Of a stretch of DNA of 64,000 nucleotides, positions 8,906 through 18,505 are shown one piece after another. The stretch covers positions 156,089 to 220,088 of the forward strand of contig JANYKN010000189.1 in NCBI GenBank assembly GCA_025361565.1. The letters run 5' to 3'. Under the pieces are notes generated by a model. That model made no database searches, had not been told where the DNA came from, and saw nothing but the letters and a program-made list of their open reading frames with translations. A program made the position numbers and the translations under genes. The stretch is from Bacteroidota bacterium (GTDB lineage Bacteria > Bacteroidota > Bacteroidia > Bacteroidales > NBLH01). Each line of letters opens with the position of its first letter. The stretch's first letter is position 1.

Positions 8906-10216
8906 CTATTTGAATAATCTGAAAATATCATTCCCATTAACATAAATAAGCAAAGCAAATAATAACACCAAGCCTACAATTTGGGCATATTCTAGAAATT
9001 TTTCACTTGGTTTTCGGCCTGAAATCATTTCTACGAGCAAAAATAGCACATGTCCACCATCGAGCGCAGGTATTGGGAGTAAATTTAATACTGCCAACAT
9101 TACTGAAAGCATGGCTGTGAGCCCCCAAAACCTTTCCCAATCCCAGGTTTTTGGAAATATTTTTCCAATTGTAATAAAGCCTCCTAATTGATCTGCATGA
9201 CGTGGAATAAGCTTCAATTGCTTTATCTGATCACTAATTGCCTGATAACCTATAACTCCGCCAGCAGGTATTGCTTCAAAAAAAGAATATTTAATAGTTT
9301 TTAGTCCAAATTCTTTTTCAATATCAATAGAATTGTAAACACCAATAATACCTTTATCACTTACTTTGATATCAAAAACCTTTTCCTCAGTGCCTCTAAG
9401 AACTTTAATTTTAACACTTTGACCTTTATAAGATTTTATTAAAGCAGCAAATTCATCAAAATAATTTAAACTTGAATCATTAATTCCAATTATTTTATCA
9501 TCTATTAATAAACCAGCCTTTTCTGCCGACGATCCTTTTTCAAAACTACCTACAAAAAATGGGGTACGAAGAAAAATAAACTGTTTGCTATTTTTAACGA
9601 TACGATCTTCCTGTGCAGAATTAACAGGAATATTAACAATTTGATCTCCACGTTTAACTTGTATTGATTTAGGATCATTTAAAATAAGCTCTGGAATAAC
9701 CCTGGAAAAATCTTCTATTTTACGATTACATACTGAGACAATTTTATCACCATTTCTAAGGCCAAGATCCTGTCCAAGAGAATCAACCATTATTCCATAT
9801 TTCAAGTTATCGGTTGGTAAGTATTGTTTACCCCAAACTGTCAATATCATAACATAAATGAAAAAAGCAAGAATAAAATTAACAGTAACTCCGCCAACCA
9901 TAATCAATAGCCTTTGCCAGCCTGGTTTTGACCTGAATTCCCATGGTTGGGGTGGTAATTTCATTTGTTCTTTATCCATAGACTCATCAATCATCCCAGA
10001 AATTTTGACGTAACCGCCAAGAGGCAACCATCCCACACCATATTCAGTTTCGCCCCATTTTGTTTTGAACAATGAAAACCATGGATTGAAAAATAAATAA
10101 AACTTTTCGACCCTTGTTTTAAACAATTTTGCAAAGGCGAAATGTCCCATTTCGTGAAATATCACCAATATTGATAAACTTAATAATAATTGTCCTACTC
10201 TAACTAAAATATCCAT
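8906..10216 (-). CDS. rseP: Site-2 intramembrane metalloprotease RseP
   Basis: This 436-residue membrane zinc protease cleaves transmembrane segments of anti-sigma factors and leftover signal peptides. The zinc-binding HEMGHF motif is in the first helix at about residues 21-26. GGYVKISG follows near 67. A central periplasmic region resembles two PDZ domains (about 120-320, with [19 protein letters not shown] in the second). The C-terminal [12 protein letters not shown] supplies the third zinc ligand and the LDG motif. The length is as expected. The gene starts 10 bases after dxr ends, a common Bacteroidota pairing. Confidence 0.95.
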   Translation of the reverse strand: MDILVRVGQLLLSLSILVIFHEMGHFAFAKLFKTRVEKFYLFFNPWFSLFKTKWGETEYGVGWLPLGGYVKISGMIDESMDKEQMKLPPQPWEFRSKPGWQRLLIMVGGVTVNFILAFFIYVMILTVWGKQYLPTDNLKYGIMVDSLGQDLGLRNGDKIVSVCNRKIEDFSRVIPELILNDPKSIQVKRGDQIVNIPVNSAQEDRIVKNSKQFIFLRTPFFVGSFEKGSSAEKAGLLIDDKIIGINDSSLNYFDEFAALIKSYKGQSVKIKVLRGTEEKVFDIKVSDKGIIGVYNSIDIEKEFGLKTIKYSFFEAIPAGGVIGYQAISDQIKQLKLIPRHADQLGGFITIGKIFPKTWDWERFWGLTAMLSVMLAVLNLLPIPALDGGHVLFLLVEMISGRKPSEKFLEYAQIVGLVLLFALLIYVNGNDIFRLFK

Positions 10217-10226
10217 TATTTAAAAT

Positions 10227-11399
10227 TTAATTTTTTTTAATAATCTGCCCTGCAATTTCTCTTGCTCTGGCATTAAAATAAACATAATCATCATAACCCG
10301 GGCTTTTCATAAATTCAACCCGATTAATTGTTTCTTCAATAATGTCGGACATTTCAAGAAACCCCACTTCCCCTTTTAGGAAAGCATCAACAGCAATTTC
10401 ATTCGCAGCATTCATCACACAAGGAGCATTTCCTCCCCGTTTTAACATTTCGAAAGAAATTGCAAGATTACGGAATTTTTTTGCATCGACTGGTTCAAAA
10501 TTTAGATTTGGATAGTCCAAAAAGCTAAACCTTTTAAAATCTGACTTAACCCGGTATGGGAAAGATAAAGCATAGTGAATGGGTAGTTTCATGTCTGGTA
10601 GGCCCATTTGAGCTTTCATAGAACCATCATTGAACTGCACAATGGAATGTATAATTGATTGAGGATGCACTATTACATCAATTTGATGATGATTTATATT
10701 GAATAACCATTTTGCTTCAATTACTTCCAATCCTTTATTCATTAAACTGGCAGAATCGATGGTTATTTTTGCACCCATATTCCAGGTTGGATGCTTTAAA
10801 GCTTGTTGTGGTGTTACATTTTTCAGATCTTCATTAGAAAAATTTCTGAATGGCCCACCTGAAGCAGTAAGATATATTTTTTCAATTATGTTGTGGAATT
10901 CACCAGCAAGGCATTGAAATATTGCCGAATGTTCAGAATCAACCGGAATAATTTCAACTTTATGCTCAAGAGCAAGCTTAGTAATTAATTCGCCTGCAAT
11001 TACTAGAGTTTCTTTGTTAGCAAGTGCTATGTTTTTTCCTGCCTTTATTGCATTTATCGTTGGCAATAATCCAGAATAGCCCACCATAGCAGTTAATACC
11101 ATTTCAACATCAGAATGCTCAACAATCTGAACCAGTGCATCTTTACCTGCATAAACCTTAATTGGCTCATTGGCTAAAGCTTTAACAACTTCCTGGTATT
11201 TATCTTCGTTACCAATAACCACACTATCAGGTAAAAAGTATTTGGCTTGCTCAATAAGTAAAGAAGCATTATTTTCGGCACTTAAAACTACAACATCAAA
11301 CAAATCAGGGTTCGATTTTACAACGTCAAGAGCCTGGGTTCCAATTGAACCTGTTGATCCCAATATTGCTATTCCTTTTTTATTTGGTGTTAAACTCAC
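10227..11399 (-). CDS. dxr: 1-deoxy-D-xylulose-5-phosphate reductoisomerase
   Basis: This 390-residue NADPH-dependent enzyme makes 2-C-methyl-D-erythritol 4-phosphate, the committed step of the non-mevalonate isoprenoid pathway. Visible motifs are GSTGSIGTQALDVV (NADPH loop, about 14-27), LANKETLVIAG, PVDSEHSAIFQ, TASGGPFR, and the substrate/metal segment HPTWNMGAKITID with SLMNKGLEVIEA. All expected catalytic acids and the flexible-loop region are present. It sits between the M23 peptidase (19 bases upstream) and rseP (10 bases downstream), consistent with one operon. Confidence 0.97.
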   Translation of the reverse strand: MSLTPNKKGIAILGSTGSIGTQALDVVKSNPDLFDVVVLSAENNASLLIEQAKYFLPDSVVIGNEDKYQEVVKALANEPIKVYAGKDALVQIVEHSDVEMVLTAMVGYSGLLPTINAIKAGKNIALANKETLVIAGELITKLALEHKVEIIPVDSEHSAIFQCLAGEFHNIIEKIYLTASGGPFRNFSNEDLKNVTPQQALKHPTWNMGAKITIDSASLMNKGLEVIEAKWLFNINHHQIDVIVHPQSIIHSIVQFNDGSMKAQMGLPDMKLPIHYALSFPYRVKSDFKRFSFLDYPNLNFEPVDAKKFRNLAISFEMLKRGGNAPCVMNAANEIAVDAFLKGEVGFLEMSDIIEETINRVEFMKSPGYDDYVYFNARAREIAGQIIKKN

Positions 11400-11418
11400 A
11401 AGTTAGGTTTGAATTAAA

Positions 11419-12294
11419 TTAAAAAGCAATATAGTCTTCGGGGTTGATAGGTGAACCATTGTACCATACTTCAAAGTGCAAGTGAGGTCCGGTTGAAAGT
11501 TCTCCAGTATTTCCGATAATTGCTATAGGCTCACCCGCTGTAACATGATCTCCTTCTTTTTTAAGTAGAGAGGAATTGTGTTTATACATGGATATCAAAT
11601 TATGTGCGTGCTGAACCTGAATAATATATCCTGTTGTAAGACTCCATGTGGCAATTGTAACAGTCCCTTCAAGGGTTGCCAATACTGGTTCATTGGGCTC
11701 AGAAACAATATCAATTCCTGCGTGACCGCCTTCAATATCAAATTTATTGGTTACTATTCCTTTAACAGGCATAAAAAAGTGAAGATTTTTCAAACTTGTG
11801 CTTCTGCTTGCAGGATCACCAATTACAGAAAGATTTTGCTGTTCTTCCATTTCAATTTGCTTCCTTAAAACAGAATCGTGTTTTGAGCGGGTAAATTCTA
11901 GTTTTTGGTGGCGAAGGCTTGTATCATAAGTAGTTTCAAAATTATCCAATTTTCTGCCATGCATGATATTTTGAATATTTTCGAAATATTTGTCACGGAT
12001 TGAAATTGCATTGCGCAGCGAATCAAGTTTGTAGGCATTGCTTACCAATTGTCTGGATAACTTGCTATTTTGTTGAGCTGGAATAAGCAAGCCAAGAGGA
12101 GAATATACAAATAGCGCTCCCACCATAAAAGCAATCAGAATACTAAAAACACCAACATAAGCAAATACATTTAAACGGGTAAGACTGAAAGTTAACACCT
12201 GTTCAAGTGTATTTTTATTGTAAATGGTTAATTGGTATTTGTTTTTTAACTTCTGAACAATCTTTTCTTTTTTTTCTTTACTTATCAGCGCCAT
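11419..12294 (-). CDS. M23-family peptidoglycan endopeptidase
   Basis: This 291-residue protein has a cytoplasmic N-terminal stretch, one transmembrane helix (about 39-66), a coiled-coil region and a C-terminal M23 (LytM-like) zinc peptidase domain. Metal-binding motifs are HAGID near residue 190 and HLHFEVW near 272, with an intervening H-A-H. Both are intact, so it is probably active on peptide cross-links of the wall. It is the first gene of the leftward operon with dxr, rseP and the tatA genes. Confidence 0.9.
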   Translation of the reverse strand: MALISKEKKEKIVQKLKNKYQLTIYNKNTLEQVLTFSLTRLNVFAYVGVFSILIAFMVGALFVYSPLGLLIPAQQNSKLSRQLVSNAYKLDSLRNAISIRDKYFENIQNIMHGRKLDNFETTYDTSLRHQKLEFTRSKHDSVLRKQIEMEEQQNLSVIGDPASRSTSLKNLHFFMPVKGIVTNKFDIEGGHAGIDIVSEPNEPVLATLEGTVTIATWSLTTGYIIQVQHAHNLISMYKHNSSLLKKEGDHVTAGEPIAIIGNTGELSTGPHLHFEVWYNGSPINPEDYIAF

Positions 12295-12686
12295 TCTACT
12301 TTAAAATAAGGTTTTGATTTATACGGTTTTATTCAGCCTGCAAATGTAGAAAGAAAACATTAAAAACTGGATTAAACTATTAAAAAGCTTATTTTTTTTG
12401 ATCGATTTAACTTTTATTAATAAATAAACATTTTAAATTATTGATATGAAACAACTTTAAAGTATTATTTATCCTGAATTAAGAAATGAAATTTCTTAAA
12501 ATTAGGAATAAAGGTTATAACGAAAATATTTTATACTGATGCAAATATATTGATTTGGAAAGCATTTGATTGTTCATGCATATCAAAACTCTATTTTAAA
12601 GAAATTATAAATTTTTTTGCATAGTTTTTTTAGAATTATATAAGCAGATCATGTAACTTTGCGTTGTAAAAAGAAAATAAAAAACT
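12295..12686. promoter_or_regulatory. Divergent promoter region
   Basis: No ORF is evident in these 392 bases. On the minus strand, TACATTTG (12341-12348) matches the Bacteroidota -7 element, 47 bases from the M23 start. On the plus strand, TAACTTTG (12654-12661) is a -7 element 26 bases ahead of the coiled-coil gene. The layout suggests two back-to-back promoters. Confidence 0.6.
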
Positions 12687-13577
12687 ATGGAAACCGAAAC
12701 TAAAAAAAAATCTAAACTTCAACTAATTATTCTCCTTCTTCTGGCTGTATTTGTGATTTTCTTGTTGGTTGACAAGGTATTACAAAAGAAAAAAACGGAT
12801 GGTATTATTGTGCAACTAACCGAAAGTAATACTGAAAAGCAGAACATCAGTGATGAACTAAAAGGACTGTATCAACAATATGAAGGCCTTAAAACAGATA
12901 ATGACTCCATTAATGAAAAACTGAATGTGGAGCAAACAAAAATCAAAGGTTTAATGGAGAAGCTTAAATATGTTCAAATTTCAAATGAATCGAAAATTAA
13001 AGAGTATAAACAAGAAGTAAGTACTTTGCGAACTATTATGCGTAGCTATATTGTTCAAATTGATTCATTGAACACTAAAAATCAAATGTTAACAGCTGAA
13101 AATAAAGATGTTAGAAATAAATATCAATCGGTTCTTACTGAAAAGCAAGGATTAAGCTCTGAAAGGGATAGTTTGGCTGGAACAGTTCAAAAGGCTTCAA
13201 CCCTTAAGGCTGTAAATATGATTGCAACAGGGATTAACATTAGAGGAAAAGAGACTAACCATATCAGCAATCTTGATAAAATAAAAGTATGTTTTACCAT
13301 TGACGAAAATATTATTGCTACAAAAGGAAATAAGATCGTATATCTTCGGATTGCAAAACCTGATAAATATGTTTTAAAGGAATCGGAATATGATTTATTT
13401 GAATTTGAAGGAAAAGAAATAGCATTTACAGCTAAGCGCGAAGTAAATTATAAAGGAGATCAGGCAGATATCTGCATTTATTGGAAAAAAAGCGAAGAAC
13501 TTTTGCCTGGCCTGTATTATGTTGATGTTTTCACTGATGGAAAGCGAATTGGAACAATGGCGTTTTCGCTTAAATAA
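12687..13577 (+). CDS. Coiled-coil membrane protein of unknown function
   Basis: I do not recognise a named family for this 296-residue protein. It has a Lys-rich N-terminus, one transmembrane helix (about 11-27), a long heptad-like coiled coil rich in Glu, Lys, Asn and Ser (about 35-165), and a globular beta-rich domain of about 125 residues (170-296). The last domain begins near ASTLKAVNMIATGINIRGK and ends in YVDVFTDGKRIGTMAFSLK. The layout suggests an inner-membrane anchored periplasmic structural protein. It has its own promoter and a terminator, so it is monocistronic. Similar proteins occur in Bacteroidota, but no role can be read from the sequence. Confidence 0.7.
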   Translation: METETKKKSKLQLIILLLLAVFVIFLLVDKVLQKKKTDGIIVQLTESNTEKQNISDELKGLYQQYEGLKTDNDSINEKLNVEQTKIKGLMEKLKYVQISNESKIKEYKQEVSTLRTIMRSYIVQIDSLNTKNQMLTAENKDVRNKYQSVLTEKQGLSSERDSLAGTVQKASTLKAVNMIATGINIRGKETNHISNLDKIKVCFTIDENIIATKGNKIVYLRIAKPDKYVLKESEYDLFEFEGKEIAFTAKREVNYKGDQADICIYWKKSEELLPGLYYVDVFTDGKRIGTMAFSLK

Positions 13578-13610
13578 AAAATATCAATTTCATTTTCAAA
13601 TTACATTTAT

Positions 13611-13638
13611 GCCTGCTTCTGCGGGCTTTTTTATTATA
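13611..13638 (+). terminator. Terminator after the coiled-coil protein
   Basis: GCCTGC-TTCT-GCGGGC (13611-13626) forms a short GC-rich stem with one G-U pair and is followed by a T-rich run. Confidence 0.7.
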
Positions 13639-13661
13639 TAGATAGCCAAAGTTATACACTG

Positions 13662-13826
13662 ATGGAAATTATCCAAATTTTACACAATCCAAACGATGAA
13701 AATCTAGGTCCTTGGTTTGCTGCTGATTTTGAAGATCCTTTAAGGCTACCTTTGTGGAACTTTGTAATAAAAGATTTGAGACGGCTTAAATTATCCTTAC
13801 TTTTGAAAAGAATAAAAATATTTTGA
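13662..13826 (+). CDS. Possible small ORF upstream of the kinase (54 aa)
   Basis: An ATG at 13662 opens a 54-codon frame that ends one base before the ATG of the histidine kinase (tga-a-atg). The product would begin MEIIQILHNPNDENLGPWF and end in a basic stretch, LRRLKLSLLLKRIKIF. It lies directly after a terminator. If expressed, it would be coupled to the kinase gene. I recognise no family. The acidic/aromatic N-terminal half and the basic tail look protein-like, but chance cannot be excluded at this size. Confidence 0.35.
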   Translation: MEIIQILHNPNDENLGPWFAADFEDPLRLPLWNFVIKDLRRLKLSLLLKRIKIF

Positions 13827-13827
13827 A

Positions 13828-14892
13828 ATGAAAATTGCTTCAACAAAGCTAATTTCAATTGTAATTGCATTGATATTTGCTGTGATTAGCGGAATTCTTT
13901 TACTTTATAGCCGTTTGGTAGATAGCCCAAACTATTTGGCTTACCTTATTTTTGATGTGCTTATTAGTTTTTCATTGACGTATATTGCTCTATATTATAC
14001 ATTTAATAATTTTATAATTAAAAAACTCAAACCAATTTTCGATACCATCGATACTTTACAAATGCCAGTGGATAAGTTGTATGAAAGTATTGAAAATGGT
14101 AGCCTTTTGACTGAAATAGATAATAGAGTAATGGAATGGGCAAAAATTAAAATTGCCGAAATTGCTGTATTAAAAGCCAATGAAAAGTATAGGAAAGAGT
14201 TTCTGGGCGATGTTTCGCACGAATTAAAAACCCCGTTATTCAATATCCAGGGATATATACTGACATTGATTGAAAGTGGCCTGGAAGATGAAGAAATTAA
14301 CATGAAATATCTGAAAAGAACAGATAAAAATATTAATCGTCTGATTTCCATCGTTAAAGATCTCGAAACCATTGCAAAACTTGAAACAGGTGAACGATTG
14401 CTCGAATACGAGAACTTTGATATTGCAAAATTGATTATGGAAGTTTTTGATATGTTGGACATTAAGGCTGCTGAAAAAAATATAAAATTGAAATTTGATA
14501 AAAAATATATTTCGCCTGTTATTGTCAGAGCCGATAAAAAAAGAATTTCGGATGTATTAAACAACCTCATTATCAATTCTATTGTTTATGGCAGAGAAAA
14601 TGGAACAACAATGGCAAGAATAGAGCAATCTGAAAAAAATATTCTTATACACATTGAAGATAATGGGATTGGAATTGCCGAACAATATCAACAAAGGATT
14701 TTTGAAAGATTTTTCAGGGTTGATAAAAGCCGGTCTAAAATACAGGGAGGAACAGGATTGGGGCTTTCCATAGTAAAACATACCATTGAAGCCCATAAAC
14801 AAAGTATTAAAGTAAAGAGTCAACTCAATATTGGTACAAAATTTACATTTTCACTAGAAAAAGTTAAAACAGATGGAAAACAAAAAACATAA
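13828..14892 (+). CDS. Sensor histidine kinase (PhoR-like)
   Basis: This 354-residue membrane kinase has two N-terminal transmembrane helices (about 9-29 and 38-60) with almost no periplasmic loop. A linker is followed by a HisKA domain with the phospho-acceptor in FLGDVSHELKTPLFN (His near 131). The ATPase domain shows N-box NNLIINS, G1 DNGIGI, F-box FERFFRVD and G2 GGTGLGLSIVKH. The short input region suggests sensing within the membrane or through a partner. It overlaps the response-regulator gene by 20 bases, so the pair is translationally coupled. The domain set resembles PhoR, but no phosphate genes are nearby. Confidence 0.93.
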   Translation: MKIASTKLISIVIALIFAVISGILLLYSRLVDSPNYLAYLIFDVLISFSLTYIALYYTFNNFIIKKLKPIFDTIDTLQMPVDKLYESIENGSLLTEIDNRVMEWAKIKIAEIAVLKANEKYRKEFLGDVSHELKTPLFNIQGYILTLIESGLEDEEINMKYLKRTDKNINRLISIVKDLETIAKLETGERLLEYENFDIAKLIMEVFDMLDIKAAEKNIKLKFDKKYISPVIVRADKKRISDVLNNLIINSIVYGRENGTTMARIEQSEKNILIHIEDNGIGIAEQYQQRIFERFFRVDKSRSKIQGGTGLGLSIVKHTIEAHKQSIKVKSQLNIGTKFTFSLEKVKTDGKQKT

Positions 14893-15571
14893 AATTTTGA
14901 TTGTTGATGATGAAGCAGATATCCTGGAATTTGTTGGATATAATCTTAAAAAAGAAGGCTTTACAGTTTTTACGGCATTTAATGGCCTTGATGCTATAAA
15001 AAAAGCGAAAGAAAATCGCCCACACCTCATTTTAATGGATGTGATGATGCCCGAAATGGATGGAATTGAAGCCTGCGAAAAAATTAAAGAAATGCCGGAT
15101 TTAAAAAATACTATTATTGCATTTTTAACAGCCAGGAGCGAAGATTACTCTCAAATTGCAGGATTTGATGCCGGAGGAGATGATTATATTTCAAAACCAA
15201 TTAAGCCTAAGGTATTGATTAGTAGAATTAAAGCATTGCTTAAAAGATATAGAGCAGATGAAACACCTGAATCAAAAGCAATAGATAATATTATAGAAAA
15301 AGGTGAATTGAAAATTGATGTTGAAAGATATATGGTTTACAAAGGAGGAGAAGAGATTATTCTTCCTAAAAAAGAATTTACATTGCTGCTTCTTTTGGTT
15401 TCAAAACCTCATAAAGTTTTTATGCGCGAAGAAATTTTCTCAAAAGTATGGGGCGATGACATTATTGTGGGTGACCGAACTATTGATGTCCATATTCGTA
15501 AACTAAGAGAAAAAATCGGGGAAGATTTAATACAGACAGTAAAAGGGGTTGGTTATAAATATGTAATGTAA
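14873..15571 (+). CDS. OmpR/PhoB-family response regulator
   Basis: This 232-residue regulator is the partner of the overlapping kinase. The receiver domain (about 6-125) has the acidic pair DDEAD, the phospho-acceptor Asp in LILMDVMMPEMDG, the switch Thr in FLTARSED and the Lys in SKPIKPK. A winged-helix DNA-binding domain follows (about 140-232), with DRTIDVHIRKLREKIGE as recognition helix and TVKGVGYKYV as the wing. All key residues are present, so it should act as a normal phosphorylation-controlled transcription factor. Target genes cannot be told from the sequence. Confidence 0.94.
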   Translation: MENKKHKILIVDDEADILEFVGYNLKKEGFTVFTAFNGLDAIKKAKENRPHLILMDVMMPEMDGIEACEKIKEMPDLKNTIIAFLTARSEDYSQIAGFDAGGDDYISKPIKPKVLISRIKALLKRYRADETPESKAIDNIIEKGELKIDVERYMVYKGGEEIILPKKEFTLLLLLVSKPHKVFMREEIFSKVWGDDIIVGDRTIDVHIRKLREKIGEDLIQTVKGVGYKYVM

Positions 15572-15619
15572 CAATCAACATCAAACTAACGCCAGTAATT
15601 ATAGTATCGATAGATTAAT

Positions 15620-16744
15620 ATGAAAAAGATAAATTTAATTCTAATTGTTATTCAGTTGATTTGTTTAAGTAAAATTTATTCTCAAATTTATGTCAAACTA
15701 AATGGACTACCTGCAAATACCCCACCAAATGCAAGAGTTTTCATTGCCGGAAATTTTAATGGCTGGAATCCTGAAAATGAAAACTTTGAACTTAAAAAAA
15801 ATGAGGATAACTTTTATACAATAAGTTTTTATACTGATTTAAAAGAAATAGAATACAAATTTACCCTTGGCAGCTGGGAGAAAGAGGAATGTTCGATAGA
15901 TGGAATCTCAATACAAAACAGAAAATGCGAAATCAAAGGTAATGACACCATTTTTGCAGAAATTAAAGCATGGAAATTTGGGACAAAAAAACATACAGCA
16001 AGCAGTAATGTTTCCATTTTGAAAGAAGATTTCTACATTCCACAGATGAATAGAAAAAGAAGAATTTGGATTTATCTGCCTCCTGATTATAAGCATTCAA
16101 ATAAATCATATCCGGTATTTTATGCACATGACGGTCAGAATTTATTCGATGCAGCAACTTCTTTTTCAGGTGAATGGGGAATTGATGAAAGCATGGATTC
16201 TCTTTTTGTCTTAGGCTCAAAATCATCTATTATTGTAGGAATTGACAACGGTGGCGAGTATCGGCTGGAAGAACTAACTCCTTGGTCTAATGCTAAATAT
16301 GGAGGAGGAAAAGCAGGATTATATGCCGATTTTATCATAAAAACTTTAAAACCCTATATCGATAGTGCTTTTCGCACACTTCCAGAACAGAAAAATACAG
16401 GAGTCTTTGGATCATCATTAGGTGGGTTAACTTCATTATACATGGCACTTCAATACCCCAATATATTTGGAAAAGTTGGTGTTTTTTCTCCTTCGTTTTG
16501 GTTTTCGGAAGAGGTATACAAAATGGCAGAAAACTTGAACAAAAAGCAGGATTGTAAAATTTATATTCTTGCTGGAAGAACCGAAGATAAAGACTTAGAA
16601 AATGAAGTGTTAAGAATGAAGCAAATACTGGAAACAAAAAAATTCAAAAAAAATTTAAAAGTTGAAATTTTGCCAGACGGTCAACATAATGAATGGTTTT
16701 GGCGGAGGGAGTTTCCAAAAGTTTATCAATGGCTAATGGATTGA
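15620..16744 (+). CDS. Secreted esterase with N-terminal CBM48-like domain
   Basis: This 374-residue protein has a signal peptide (about 1-21). Next is a beta-sandwich resembling the AMPK/CBM48 glycogen-binding fold, with FIAGNFNGWNPE near 41-52 and IEYKFTLGSWEKEE. An alpha/beta-hydrolase of the esterase D/ferri-enterobactin esterase type follows. The nucleophile is in GVFGSSLGGLTS (first Ser after GS), with HDGQNLFD near the oxyanion hole and the catalytic His in DGQHNEWFW. The substrate may be a carbohydrate ester or a siderophore; the sequence does not settle this. It starts 48 bases after the response regulator and may be co-transcribed with it. Confidence 0.85.
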   Translation: MKKINLILIVIQLICLSKIYSQIYVKLNGLPANTPPNARVFIAGNFNGWNPENENFELKKNEDNFYTISFYTDLKEIEYKFTLGSWEKEECSIDGISIQNRKCEIKGNDTIFAEIKAWKFGTKKHTASSNVSILKEDFYIPQMNRKRRIWIYLPPDYKHSNKSYPVFYAHDGQNLFDAATSFSGEWGIDESMDSLFVLGSKSSIIVGIDNGGEYRLEELTPWSNAKYGGGKAGLYADFIIKTLKPYIDSAFRTLPEQKNTGVFGSSLGGLTSLYMALQYPNIFGKVGVFSPSFWFSEEVYKMAENLNKKQDCKIYILAGRTEDKDLENEVLRMKQILETKKFKKNLKVEILPDGQHNEWFWRREFPKVYQWLMD

Positions 16745-16889
16745 CAATATTCCGCTTATCCTTCTCAATCTGAACATATCAACAATCCTACAAAAAATAC
16801 CTTTGATAATCACTAAAATGAACGATGTTGGATTAGAAATATAGCTTTTTAAAAAGGCTAAAACATAATTCGCACATTATCGGTGGACT

Positions 16890-18014
16890 TTAAAAGGATC
16901 TTATTGCCCTTACCCTGTAAGTGCTCGGTCTAAAAAAATATTCTGACTTGCCATAACTAAAATCATAATACCAAGCTCCATCGTTGGCATATTCCGTTGA
17001 GCTCCAATATTTTCCATAAGTTGGAGACATAAACTCCGGGTGCAGCGGATTGGTGTTGGCATCTCCGTCATTTGCAAGCACATTGTATATTGAAAGCAGT
17101 GCTTCATCCATATGACGCAATTCAATGGTACTGGGCAAATACCAATCGGAAAAACCCCCAGATGTATAATTTTTACAAAGATTTGCGGCACTATTTGTAT
17201 GACCAGGTTGGTTAACAATTGCCATGGTATTTAGTGCACCATCATAAAAATTCTGTGCCCCAGAAGCCGGTGAAACTACATTGCTCCAGGCCACTCCGTT
17301 TCCGCCATCAAGATCGTCAAGACTGGCTATGAGTCCATGTTTCCCTGTTTTGTCAACAAAATATACAATTCCACCTCCAAAAAGTTCCCCTACATAATGG
17401 ATGATTGGAATAATTCCATCCTGTGCAATTATTTGCCACACAGAACCATCCCAAATATAAGATTTCTTATCCACTGTGTTATAATATCCGTTGTTCAGAA
17501 CAGGACTGGCAGGAGCACTCATCAAACTTCCAAGCCAAATTATTGATATTCCATTAGTTCCATCTTTGCCAGGTAATCCATCTAAACCATCCACACCATT
17601 AGTTCCAGGATCACCTTTATCTCCTTTTGGCCCTGAGCCGGAGGTTTGAGCGTAAAGTGCATAAGGTACGCTAAGTAATTGACTTGTACCCATTTCTATT
17701 CCTCCAACCGTAATTCTGATATAATATGTACCTGATGACCAGTTTATTGAAGCTATTCCTGCTGTATTTTTGCTTCCAATATTCAGGTTTATAATTCCCT
17801 GTGCTGTTGTAGTTACATCATGCGATTCAGTAAACACAATAGTTCCACTAGTGCCTCCTTCAAAAATATCAATGAGCACAGTTTTATCTTGAGAAGCAAT
17901 AATATTTCCACCTGCATCGCGCAAAACTGCCTGATATTTAAATTGACCAGGAGCTTGGGAATAAATCAAATTTGTGGTGATAACGAATAAAAATAGAAAT
18001 AAAGAGGTTTTCAT
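16890..18014 (-). CDS. Secreted protein with collagen-like repeats and DUF1566-like domain
   Basis: This 374-residue exported protein has a signal peptide ending near ...LIYSQ. A beta-rich N-terminal domain (about 20-125), common in Bacteroidota surface proteins, comes first. A short collagen-like Gly-X-Y tract follows (about 130-160: GPKGDKGDPGTNG and further triplets). The C-terminal domain has the DUF1566/Lcl hallmarks DWYLPSTIEL, KYWSSTEY and YRVRAIRSF. Lcl-type domains are found in adhesins and surface proteins. It overlaps the upstream T9SS-signal gene by four bases. Its own C-terminus has no recognisable sorting domain. Attachment or biofilm is the likely theme, by inference. Confidence 0.8.
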   Translation of the reverse strand: MKTSLFLFLFVITTNLIYSQAPGQFKYQAVLRDAGGNIIASQDKTVLIDIFEGGTSGTIVFTESHDVTTTAQGIINLNIGSKNTAGIASINWSSGTYYIRITVGGIEMGTSQLLSVPYALYAQTSGSGPKGDKGDPGTNGVDGLDGLPGKDGTNGISIIWLGSLMSAPASPVLNNGYYNTVDKKSYIWDGSVWQIIAQDGIIPIIHYVGELFGGGIVYFVDKTGKHGLIASLDDLDGGNGVAWSNVVSPASGAQNFYDGALNTMAIVNQPGHTNSAANLCKNYTSGGFSDWYLPSTIELRHMDEALLSIYNVLANDGDANTNPLHPEFMSPTYGKYWSSTEYANDGAWYYDFSYGKSEYFFRPSTYRVRAIRSF

Positions 18015-18505
18015 CTTATCGAATTTTTAATAATGATAAAAGACTGAAGCTGGATCTCACTTTTCCTGACAGTTAAAATATAGGAGCCACATTCAAAATT
18101 TGATAAGTTTATTTGTTGCTTTGCTGCAAAAAGTTTGGATTTGAGCAATATGAAGCCTGATAAATCAGTGATTTGAAATTCAAATTTACCAAATTCTAAA
18201 TCATTCACTTCCAATAGAATAAAATCATTAGCAGGATTTGGATAAGCATAAATTTTTAGATCCATACCTTCATTCTGCGCCAAAGCAGTTATAGAATAGT
18301 TTCCCTGATTAAAACCTTGGCTAAGAATATTTTGACCACTTATATAAGTTTCAGTTTCGATCTCTCCTATTGACCAATCTAATTGATAATTAGAATTGAT
18401 AAACTTTTCGCCCGCTGTGGAAAAAAGCTGTGGGCATAAATTTTGGCTAGAAGCCAGTGAGAATAATAAAAGCATTTCTGCAATAACCAGAATAGTTTTC
18501 ATCAA
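18011..18505 (-). CDS. T9SS type A sorting-domain protein
   Basis: This 164-residue protein has a signal peptide (about 1-20) and a short body. It ends in a C-terminal domain typical of type IX secretion cargo (about 85-164), with IYAYPNPANDFILLEV, a middle ITDLSGFIL segment and a final beta strand. This domain directs export across the outer membrane by the Por system. The protein is little more than signal plus sorting domain. Its ATG-stop overlap with the collagen-like gene implies that the two surface proteins act together. Confidence 0.85.
   Translation of the reverse strand: MMKTILVIAEMLLLFSLASSQNLCPQLFSTAGEKFINSNYQLDWSIGEIETETYISGQNILSQGFNQGNYSITALAQNEGMDLKIYAYPNPANDFILLEVNDLEFGKFEFQITDLSGFILLKSKLFAAKQQINLSNFECGSYILTVRKSEIQLQSFIIIKNSIR

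Noticed and set aside
8299..8913. Plus-strand open frames over the tatA genes
   Set aside because: Both are antisense to clear tatA copies; their similarity to each other is a result of the tatA duplication.
13995..14576. 193-codon open frame on the minus strand inside the kinase gene
   Set aside because: It is antisense to a fully conserved histidine kinase, has no recognisable domain, and its composition reflects the complementary strand.
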